Shown: positions 39,224 through 48,650 of the stretch, one piece after another
Layout of the letters: each line of letters opens with the position of its first letter
How positions within the stretch are numbered: the stretch's first letter is position 1
Assembly (NCBI GenBank): GCA_963842955.1
Contig: CAWJIJ010000001.1
Coordinates: 62,001 to 126,000, forward strand
Direction: 5' to 3'
DNA: 64,000 nt
Origin: JARFQW01 sp963842955
GTDB lineage: Bacteria; Pseudomonadota; Gammaproteobacteria; Steroidobacterales; XN24
Notes under the pieces: generated by a model
Told to the model about the DNA's origin: nothing
The model's database searches: none
The model's input: the letters and a program-made list of their open reading frames with translations, nothing else
Position numbers and translations under genes: made by a program

Positions 39224-41164
39224 TCAGACAACACCTCCGGTGGGTTGTCTTCGAGCGACCGAATAGCCTGATGCGGGAGTCGGTCGCCAGGTGGCCCTCG
39301 GTTCCATGGCCTGCAGCCTCGAGCTGGCCCGGCGCGGCTCCGGGGCCTCGCGCCAGCCGTTCTCGACTAGCCGGAGAGTGTGTTCTGCGGTCATGAGTTT
39401 GCCGATCCAGTGCACATCAGTGCTGGCGATGATCCGGTCTACGAAGCGGCCGCCCACGTAATCGCGAATGCGACTTTCGTTGCCCAGCAGCCCGCGGATC
39501 TCGGCGTCCATCCCAGGCGTTCTGTACCAGTCGGACCACGCCTCTCCGGGCGACACCGTGCGGCGGGTCACCACTCGCCGGATCTTTCGTCCGGCCCGTG
39601 CCAGCTGGTAGCTGACAGGGCCGTTCTTGGTGAACGCATCGATGGATAGCTGGCGGTAAGGGATCCTGCTCAGGGTGTTGCTTGCGGCGACCACGGAGGC
39701 TTGAAGAAGGCACTCCTTCCGAGGCTGCCGAATGGATTTCGATGCGGAAAACCCGACCGTTGCGTACTCCAGCTCGTACCCCAGGCGCACGATGTCCGGA
39801 TCCCAATAGGGTGTTCGAAAACTCGTGAAGCAGTTTGCGATCGCGGCCTGTCCGCCGAAGTAGTGGGGACCGGCTTCTTGCATCAAGTACGTAAGGTAGG
39901 CGTGAGGGTCGCCAAACTCGCCGTACTCGTCGTTGATCGTGTCCAGCGCATTCTCGATTATCGCTTCGAAGCAGGGCCAGCGTTCCCCGACGATGGCCGC
40001 GTAACAGTCCTTGTCGAGGCGCTGGCGTCCGTCGCGCCACATGGCTGCCGCGTGTGCGGAAAGAATGTGAGGCACATTGCCGGTGCTTGCCAGATGGTCC
40101 CTGAAAATATGGTCTCCGGAAACGCCCGTCAGGAGTGCCGCATATGGCTGGCCGTTTCTGGCAAGCTGCCGATAGACGAACAGCAAATGGGAGCGGTTGA
40201 TGTTCTGCAGCCCGTCGGAGAGGCGCACCGTCTCCCGGGCCAGGCGCGGAAGGTCCGACGCGAAGGCGCCGTCCAGGGCCACTGACTTCTGCGCGAGCCC
40301 GAGCGTGCGGGCAATGCCGTCAGCCTCCTCGATTTCGCTGGTTCCGGGAATGCCGTAGGTGAACGAATCCAGGCAGGGCACTGCGTCGTCTGGCAGAGCG
40401 GCGAGAACGGCCCGGCAGTCCAGCCCGGCACTGAGTCCGAGAACTGTAGGACCTGTTTCCGGCACATAGCGTGGCACCACGCGCTGAAAAACTTCTATGG
40501 CCTCAGCCACCGCCTCGGGGCCTGTCCGTCGTGGCCGGGATGCGCACGGTGGCCGATGGTATCGATGCGAGACCGTGCGGCCCGTGTGCCCCTCGTGTCG
40601 CAGAATCGTTCCTCCCGGGATCCGGGTAACGCCTGTCAGGGGCGTGCGTGTCCCAATGCCGTGATTGAAGAACAGGGATTCGTAAAGCCACTCCTCGGAC
40701 AACCGCGGGGGCGGGTCTGATCTGCCGAAGAAGGCTCCCAGCGAGGTGGAAACGAAGGCCGTGTCTTCAGGAAAGGCCGCATAGACCGGCTGCCAGCCGA
40801 ACGGATCCGTCACGACGCAGAGCTCGCGATGCTGCTTGTGCAGGAGCAGGAGGGCAAAGGCGCCCCTGAGGTCCGTCACGATCCGATGGTCGGGATCTTC
40901 GGTCAGCAGACCACGGCAGATCGCGGTCCAGTCCAGCGCCCCGGGATTAATGACATCCCCTGCAAGGAGACCCAGGAAGGTTTCGTCTTCATAGCCACTG
41001 ATCCCGGCGCAGGGTGAACCCGTGCGCGTTGCCAGCCAGGCACGAGCGTCCGGTGACCTGAACTCATGGCGCCGGCAGTTGGCCAGGGGATCGATCGCCT
41101 GAGCGATCTGCGCGCCGTCTGCCCTGGCCGGTCCCCTCGAAAGCCATATGGCAGCCCCGGCCAT
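39224..41164 (-). CDS. Asparagine-synthetase-like protein with altered active-site motifs
   Basis: The product has 646 residues with an AsnB-like layout. An N-terminal glutaminase-like domain (about 1-190) has RGAFALLLL and DPFGWQPVY. A C-terminal synthetase-like domain (about 215-560) follows. The residue after Met1 is Ala, not the Cys nucleophile of Ntn glutamine amidotransferases, so glutamine hydrolysis is not expected. The pyrophosphate loop reads LSAGLDCRAVL instead of SGGLDS. ATP binding may survive, since later motifs (LLTGVSGDHIF, FRTPYWDP) are recognisable. Such proteins form amide bonds in secondary metabolism, lasso peptide closure and polysaccharide modification, so the substrate cannot be named. 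It lies 39 bases downstream of the dehydrogenase gene, probably in one operon. Confidence 0.75.
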   Translation of the reverse strand: MAGAAIWLSRGPARADGAQIAQAIDPLANCRRHEFRSPDARAWLATRTGSPCAGISGYEDETFLGLLAGDVINPGALDWTAICRGLLTEDPDHRIVTDLRGAFALLLLHKQHRELCVVTDPFGWQPVYAAFPEDTAFVSTSLGAFFGRSDPPPRLSEEWLYESLFFNHGIGTRTPLTGVTRIPGGTILRHEGHTGRTVSHRYHRPPCASRPRRTGPEAVAEAIEVFQRVVPRYVPETGPTVLGLSAGLDCRAVLAALPDDAVPCLDSFTYGIPGTSEIEEADGIARTLGLAQKSVALDGAFASDLPRLARETVRLSDGLQNINRSHLLFVYRQLARNGQPYAALLTGVSGDHIFRDHLASTGNVPHILSAHAAAMWRDGRQRLDKDCYAAIVGERWPCFEAIIENALDTINDEYGEFGDPHAYLTYLMQEAGPHYFGGQAAIANCFTSFRTPYWDPDIVRLGYELEYATVGFSASKSIRQPRKECLLQASVVAASNTLSRIPYRQLSIDAFTKNGPVSYQLARAGRKIRRVVTRRTVSPGEAWSDWYRTPGMDAEIRGLLGNESRIRDYVGGRFVDRIIASTDVHWIGKLMTAEHTLRLVENGWREAPEPRRASSRLQAMEPRATWRPTPASGYSVARRQPTGGVV

Positions 41165-41203
41165 CAGCAGCTCCCGGCCGCCGGCACGGTCGTCGCCAGA
41201 CGC

Positions 41204-42451
41204 CTAGCGGAAGTAGCGGGCATCGAAGTACCACCGGGAAAGCAGGGGGGCTTGGGCTGCCCAGGCGGGCCCGAGCAGCCGGGAGCCAAGGACATAGCCG
41301 AGTCGACGCGGCGACATTTTCAGCAGCAGGTCGCGAGCCCGGGCCCCGGGGGCCCCGCGCTCCCGGTCCTTCGCTGCCTCCAGTTTCTGTCTTGCCTGGG
41401 ATCGCGCCATGGCGCCGATGGAGCAGCCGGCTTGGTCCGCTGCCGTGATGAGCCTGCGCACCTTGTTCGCGAATCCGCCGAGGATGATCTGTTCCCTGGC
41501 TGCCTGAGACAGTCCGCCGAGATACCAGCAGAACACCCCTCCGCTGTTGGACACGAAGCCGGGGATGTAGTCGATCCCCCTGGTGTGCAGTGCGTCTTCG
41601 ATGTCCGGAGTCGCCGAAATATTCGCCACCGGCACAATGGCAGAAACCGCCAGCTGGTCCAGGTTGCTCTGGTTCAGACTGTCGGGCGCGCCTCCCGGGA
41701 CCAGCAGGTCAGCCTTCTGAAGAAAGAGAGCCGCCGGGTCCTCGAATCGCTGACCCGGAACATGCTGCACGCAGGCATCACCGTAGCGGAGCCGCAGGTT
41801 CAGCAGTTCCGATACCGCCAACCCCGACGGGTCATAGACAGCCCCGGCCCGAGTGGAGACTCCGGCGATTCGCGCGCCGGCTCGATCCAGCAGCTGGATC
41901 AGGTGTCCGCCCACCTTGCCGAGACCCTCCAGCAAGATGCCGGACCCCTGGAGCGTCCGGCCTCGGGACTCGAGCAGGGCGTGGATCGATGACAGGACGC
42001 TCAGGGCCGTGAAGAGGTTTGAGTCAATGGCCGGCGGCTCGTCCGATCCGCCCGGCTTATGGTCTACACCGGCGCCATCCAGGATGGCCACCAGGTCCTG
42101 GTCGCCTGAGCCCATGTCCAGGCCACCCACGTACCGGCCACTTCGGAGCAGATCCCCGATGGCGGCGCCGAACGCCCGGCAGCGTTGCTGCCGATCGCCC
42201 TCGGACAGTTGAGGATCTATCACGAGTCCCGCCTTTGCACCGCCGCTTGGAAGGCGCAGCCAGGCGAACTTGAGAGTCATTTCGTGAGCGAGCCGCGCCA
42301 CCTCATCCGGGGATACGTCGGCGGTAATGCGGATACCGCCCGTGGCCCGGCCGGCGATGAATTCGTCAACGATGACAAACCCATAGAGATCGGATGCCGG
42401 GTCCCCCACGATCCGCCAAAGGGCCGGCTCTTTGCGTTCGATAGGGTGCAT
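41204..42451 (-). CDS. Glu/Leu/Phe/Val dehydrogenase-family protein
   Basis: NAD(P)-dependent amino acid dehydrogenase fold, 415 residues from ATG 42451, which has GAGGA upstream; the frame is open to 42622, but that extension only translates repeats. The N-terminal substrate domain has MTLKFAWLRLPSGGAKAG, which carries the Lys residues for substrate and catalysis, and GGLDMGSGDQDL in place of the usual GPDVGT-type loop. The Rossmann motif is LEGLGKVGGHL. The last 70 residues (basic, then LGPAWAAQAPLLSRWYF) are an extension beyond the usual fold. Oxidative deamination of, or amination to, an amino acid is expected, but the amino acid is unknown. The adjacent synthetase-like gene suggests a joint pathway. 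Confidence 0.75.
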   Translation of the reverse strand: MHPIERKEPALWRIVGDPASDLYGFVIVDEFIAGRATGGIRITADVSPDEVARLAHEMTLKFAWLRLPSGGAKAGLVIDPQLSEGDRQQRCRAFGAAIGDLLRSGRYVGGLDMGSGDQDLVAILDGAGVDHKPGGSDEPPAIDSNLFTALSVLSSIHALLESRGRTLQGSGILLEGLGKVGGHLIQLLDRAGARIAGVSTRAGAVYDPSGLAVSELLNLRLRYGDACVQHVPGQRFEDPAALFLQKADLLVPGGAPDSLNQSNLDQLAVSAIVPVANISATPDIEDALHTRGIDYIPGFVSNSGGVFCWYLGGLSQAAREQIILGGFANKVRRLITAADQAGCSIGAMARSQARQKLEAAKDRERGAPGARARDLLLKMSPRRLGYVLGSRLLGPAWAAQAPLLSRWYFDARYFR

Positions 42452-42492
42452 TTGGTCCTCGATGCTGCTCTGGGCCGAGACGGCGCCCCGCT

Positions 42493-42620
42493 TGTGCCTG
42501 TCCATCAGCCAGCCAAGTCCATCAGCCAGCCAGTCCGTGCCTGTCCACCAGCCAGCCGCCAGTCCTGGCCAGTCCGTGCCTGTCCACCAGCCAGTCCTGG
42601 CCTCAGTCCACCAGCCAGCC
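42493..42620 (+). repeat. Array of short GTGCCTGTCCA-type repeats upstream of the dehydrogenase gene
   Basis: Three copies of GTGCCTGTCCAYCAGCCAG start at 42494, 42537 and 42576, with truncated copies (TCCATCAGCCAG, CAGTCCACCAGCCAGCC) between and after. The core matches repeats at 48.6 and 50.5 kb and, in the opposite orientation, at 47.3 kb beside the RAYT transposase. Confidence 0.85.
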
Positions 42621-43047
42621 ACAAAGAACGCGCTCAGGACCCGGCTGCCGAGTCAGGTCGTCAGTCTAGGCGGGGAAGGGGGTGTCGGACTGTGAAAAAG
42701 CCCGCACTTCTCAACGGTCGTGCCTCGCCCACCCCACCGCCTGAATTTTCCCCAAATCAATGGGTTGGGATTGTCGTTCGACTGTCTGGGGGTGCCGGCG
42801 GGGGCGAACCAGGTCTCCGAGAAGACAGATTTGCCAAATCAGTTCCAAGGGATCATCGGTGTTGGAAAATCCGCCCTAAATACGGCCTCTTGGGACCTGA
42901 AAAGGCGTCGCGCATCGACGAAAGCCAGCACGCCGGAGCCGTCACGGCCGGAACGGCCTGCAGCGTGGGTACGGGCCGGGCCACGATGGCCGGTTGCGCG
43001 TGATTATTTCCGCGGGCGATCTACAGTTCATACAGGCGACCCGCTGC
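42621..43047. other. Non-coding stretch before clpB
   Basis: About 430 bases without a supported gene. A plus-strand frame of 110 codons (42720-43052) has no recognisable homology, no ribosome binding site and runs into the clpB promoter. Composition is less GC-biased than the flanks. It may be decayed accessory DNA at the right boundary of the insert between pgeF and clpB. Confidence 0.5.
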
Positions 43048-43076
43048 CTTGAAATTCGGCGGATTCGCCCAATATA
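43048..43076 (+). promoter_or_regulatory. Heat-shock (sigma-32) promoter of clpB
   Basis: CTTGAA at 43048-43053, a 14-base spacer and CCCAATATA at 43068-43076 match the RpoH consensus CTTGAA-N13-17-CCCCATNT. It lies about 35 bases before the clpB ATG, which has AGGGGAA as binding site. clpB is a classic RpoH target. Confidence 0.7.
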
Positions 43077-43109
43077 CCCATGAGTTCAATCATTTAGGGG
43101 AAGCCCTCC

Positions 43110-45701
<2,592 letters not shown>

Positions 45702-45730
45702 GTCCGACCGCCTGGCGAACCAGCAAACAG

Positions 45731-45760
45731 GGCCCGCTCTTCGGAGCGGGCCTTTTCCTT
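45731..45760 (+). terminator. Rho-independent terminator of clpB
   Basis: A perfect stem GGCCCGCTC/GAGCGGGCC with a TTCG tetraloop is followed by TTTTCCTT, 30 bases after the clpB stop. Confidence 0.9.
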
Positions 45761-45871
45761 AACCGGGGCTGACAAAAGCTCATTTCCCGGGAGAAATCCT
45801 CTCCCGGGGCCTGCTCCCGCGCGGCGGACTATCCAGCGGCGAGCGCCATCACCGAGCTGATCCGGTTTCCG

Positions 45872-47194
45872 TCAGGTCAAAGACCGGATCATCTGTTCGA
45901 GCTTGTCCTTGTCCGGCGTACGTAGATGCAGGTCACGTTGCGGGTAGGGGATCTCGATGCCGTGCTCGTGGAACTTGTCCCAGATCTTGAGCAAGATCTC
46001 GCCGTTGACGTTGGCCCGACCGTTCATCGGGTCGTTGATCCAGTAGCGTAGCTCCAGGTCCACCGAGTTGTCCCCGAAGCCGCGAATCTGACACACGGGC
46101 GGATTTTCCTTCAGTACCCGCTCAGTCTCGTTTGCGGCTTCGAGGCACAGTGCGATCGCTTCGCGCACGTTCGATTGATAATGCACCCCGATCGGCACCC
46201 GCATGCGGTAGTAGTCCTGGCTGTGAGACCAGTTCTCCACCCGGTTGACGATCAGGTCCTCGTTCGGGATCAGAAACTCGATGCCGTCCCGGGTGGCTAC
46301 CGATACGTAGCGCGCCCCGAGCGAGTCCACGCGGCCATACTCCTCGTCGATGGCAATCACGTCGCCCGGCTTGATCGACTTGTCCAGCAACAGGATTACG
46401 CCGCTTATCAGGTTGGACACGATTCTCTGCAGGCCGAAGCCGATGCCTACACCAATAGCGCCACCGAAGACAGCGAAAGCGGAGATATCGATACCGACCG
46501 AGCTGACCGCGGCCAGAACAACCAGGATGATCAGGCTGATCTTGAACAGCTTGCTGAGAAGTACCCGCACCGATGGCGTCAGGTTCGGGGCGGCTTTGAT
46601 CCGGTTTTCGAATATGTTGGAAACGACGGTTGCCGCCCAAAGAAGTACAGCAAGCGCCAGGATGCCCTTGAGTACGGCAAGCGCGGAGATTCGGACCGAC
46701 CCGAAGTTGGCTCCGGCGCTGTCCAGCATTGCCATCGTGGGATCGAGCAGGCCGACGATATTGAGCGCCGCGACTATCCATGCCGTTGTGGCGATGATAT
46801 TCCGCCAAAACGTGTCCCTTACGAGATTGGACGCAACACGGATCACGATCCAGGCAGCCAGCAGGCTGGAGGTGACCGTCAACAGACCCGCTGTCACGCC
46901 GGAAGCCGTTACGATGGCGATCGCGACCCACTGCAGCATCAGCCACAAGACCGGAAACAACACGTCGCCGATGGCATGCCACGCGTTTCTTACCAGCGCA
47001 TAGCCTTGATGGCGCTGTTCGAGTTTCGCGATCCGCCTACCGAGGGGTCGTGCAATGAGCCACGCGAGGCTCGCCGCGAACACGATCGCGCCAAGTTCTA
47101 CCAGGCGGCTCTTGATCAGAACGTTTGTCAGGACCCAGTCCTTGGCCAGGACAAGCCACTGCTGAAGTCTCGAGGGATCGAACAGTTCTTCCAT
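45872..47194 (-). CDS. MscS-family mechanosensitive channel
   Basis: The product has 440 residues from ATG 47194 (AGGGCC upstream; the frame is open to 47239). About five or six hydrophobic spans are followed by the MscS pore region (GAIGVGIGFGLQRIVSNLISG) and the beta domain (PGDVIAIDEEYGRVD, then FLIPNEDLIVNRVENWSH). The soluble cage domain is at the C-terminus. It probably releases solutes on hypo-osmotic shock. The extra N-terminal spans place it with the longer MscS relatives rather than E. coli MscS itself. Confidence 0.88.
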   Translation of the reverse strand: MEELFDPSRLQQWLVLAKDWVLTNVLIKSRLVELGAIVFAASLAWLIARPLGRRIAKLEQRHQGYALVRNAWHAIGDVLFPVLWLMLQWVAIAIVTASGVTAGLLTVTSSLLAAWIVIRVASNLVRDTFWRNIIATTAWIVAALNIVGLLDPTMAMLDSAGANFGSVRISALAVLKGILALAVLLWAATVVSNIFENRIKAAPNLTPSVRVLLSKLFKISLIILVVLAAVSSVGIDISAFAVFGGAIGVGIGFGLQRIVSNLISGVILLLDKSIKPGDVIAIDEEYGRVDSLGARYVSVATRDGIEFLIPNEDLIVNRVENWSHSQDYYRMRVPIGVHYQSNVREAIALCLEAANETERVLKENPPVCQIRGFGDNSVDLELRYWINDPMNGRANVNGEILLKIWDKFHEHGIEIPYPQRDLHLRTPDKDKLEQMIRSLT

Positions 47195-47259
47195 ATCAGG
47201 CCCTAACATTGATGGCGGGCAGCGGCTCGCCGCTCCCATGCCCGATGATAATACGCGCC

Positions 47260-47405
47260 GGAAGGCTTCCCGATCTGGAGGCTTCCCGATCTGGACAGGC
47301 GCAAGGCTTCCGGCTGCCCGATCTAGACAGTCACAGGGCTTCGAGGTCCCGATCTAGACTATCGCCCCATATCTGGACAGTCACATATCAACGGTCACAT
47401 ATCAA
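47260..47405 (+). repeat. Degenerate repeat cluster upstream of the RAYT transposase gene
   Basis: Units of the form CCCGATCTRGACAG recur at about 47269, 47285, 47317, 47348 and 47367 (last as CATATCTGGACAG), with linked GGCTTC or TCACATATCAAC segments. The version CTGGACAGGCGCA is the reverse complement of the GTGCCTGTCCAG core found on the other side of the gene, so the transposase is flanked by inversely oriented repeats, as REP/RAYT loci often are. Confidence 0.7.
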
Positions 47406-47464
47406 CGAGGACCGGCCACTAATGGGCCTTCGCTTGCCCGGCCCAGTCACGTAGCGTTCAGCCC

Positions 47465-48448
47465 ATGCCCCGAGCCCGAAAACATCTCGTATGTTTGGCC
47501 GACACGCCCTACTACCACGTCCACTCCCGATGTGTCCGGCGCGCCTTCCTGTGCGGCATAGACCAACACACCGGCAAGAGCTACGAGCACCGCCGGGCCT
47601 GGATCGAGGACCGGGTTAGGGTGCTGTCGTCGCTGTTCAGCATCGATCTCTGCGCCTATGCCGTGATGAGCAATCACTACCACCTGGTCGTGAGACTCAA
47701 CCCCGGCGAGTCCGACGGCTGGTCGGATGATGAGGTGCTGCAACGCTGGACCGCGCTCTTCCGTGGACCCTTGCTGGTGCAGCGTTACCGGGCTGGTGAA
47801 CCATTAAGTGAAGCAGAGCGGGACACCATCCGCGCCACTGCTGCCCTATACCGGACCCGCCTGGGCAGCCTCAGCTGGTTCATGAAGTGTCTGAATGAAC
47901 CGGTCGCACGACAGGCCAACGCCGAGGACCGCTGCACCGGACACTTCTGGGAAGCCCGCTTTTCCTCCCAGCCATTGTGCTCGGCCCAGGCCCTGCTCAC
48001 GGCTATGGCCTATGTCGACCTCAACCCGATTCGGGCCACCGTGGCCAGCACGCCCGAGGACTCGGCCTACACCAGCATCAAGGCACGCATCGGGGGTGAC
48101 TACCAGCGCAAGACGCGGTCCGGAGCCGTTGCGCGGCTGCTTGAGCATGGCGAGCTCAATCACTTCGATCTACCGATCCGGCCGCTGATGGGCTTCTCAG
48201 GGGAAGTCGGGCGCACGGATGGTATCCGTCAGTCTGCACAAGCCCTGCCCATGACGGAGCCGGATTATCTTCAGCTCGTAGACCTGACCGGTCGACTTGT
48301 GGCTCAAGGAAAACGAGGAAGAATCGATCCCGCGCTGGCACCGATCCTCGACCGCCTCGGACTCTCGCCTGCGCAGTGGACCCTGGCCAGCACCGCCTTT
48401 AGACAGCATTACCGCAGCGGCGACCTGCGTCTGAAACGCTCGGCCTGA
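47465..48448 (+). CDS. REP-associated (RAYT-type) IS200-like transposase
   Basis: Y1/HUH-family nuclease related to IS200/IS605 TnpA, 327 residues. The metal-binding HYH is at 71-73 in AYAVMSNHYHLVV. NEPVARQANAEDRCTGHFWEARF (broken across positions 141-163) and AYVDLNPIRA follow. These proteins usually move or act on flanking REP hairpins instead of carrying long ends. The helix that carries the catalytic Tyr in the E. coli protein has no obvious Tyr here, a feature of this subgroup as I recall it. The last 82 codons lie in a 275-bp sequence repeated exactly at 50.6 kb. Confidence 0.85.
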   Translation: MPRARKHLVCLADTPYYHVHSRCVRRAFLCGIDQHTGKSYEHRRAWIEDRVRVLSSLFSIDLCAYAVMSNHYHLVVRLNPGESDGWSDDEVLQRWTALFRGPLLVQRYRAGEPLSEAERDTIRATAALYRTRLGSLSWFMKCLNEPVARQANAEDRCTGHFWEARFSSQPLCSAQALLTAMAYVDLNPIRATVASTPEDSAYTSIKARIGGDYQRKTRSGAVARLLEHGELNHFDLPIRPLMGFSGEVGRTDGIRQSAQALPMTEPDYLQLVDLTGRLVAQGKRGRIDPALAPILDRLGLSPAQWTLASTAFRQHYRSGDLRLKRSA

Positions 48449-48475
48449 ACGGCCTCAACCATTGCCAGCAGGCCT
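48201..48475 (+). repeat. Exact 275-bp direct repeat, copy 1 (3' end of the transposase gene)
   Basis: Bases 48201-48475 are identical by direct reading to 50580-50854. The repeat covers the last 82 codons of the transposase, its stop and 27 bases beyond. After the repeat a weaker similarity continues (CGGCTGCGCGG in both). The two copies bracket the protease gene. Confidence 0.95.
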
Positions 48476-48574
48476 CGGACCTGAGCCGGACGGCTGCGCG
48501 GCTCCACGCCGGCAATCCCATCGACTGTTGAATCACCAGCCGACAGCATGGCTCACACCCCGTTGGCGGTGTCC

Positions 48575-48650
48575 GCCTCAGGCGTGCCTGTCCAGAAACT
48601 GTGGCCTGGCGTGCCTGTCCAGAAACTGCAGAAACTGTGCAGAAGCTGTG
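48575..48650 (+). repeat. REP-like tandem repeats forming the 3' end of the protease gene
   Basis: GGCGTGCCTGTCCAGAAACTG occurs at 48581 and 48608 (period 27), followed by shorter pieces (CAGAAACTG, CAGAAGCTG). The preceding CGCCTCAGG is shared with the 50.5-kb cluster. On the minus strand they encode the last 20 or so residues of the protease. Confidence 0.9.

Noticed and set aside
42493..42620. Regular repeats considered as a CRISPR array
   Set aside because: Units are about 19 bases with irregular, related spacers and no cas genes. They match the dispersed repeat family elsewhere in the window.
42452..42622. N-terminal extension of the dehydrogenase gene
   Set aside because: The extra codons translate the repeat array (recurrent WWTGTDW), while ATG 42451 has a good ribosome binding site and begins the conserved protein.
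39224..43047. Lasso peptide or other RiPP gene cluster around the asparagine-synthetase-like gene
   Set aside because: No precursor peptide, no recognition-element protein and no leader peptidase were found next to it. The dehydrogenase partner is not typical of such clusters.
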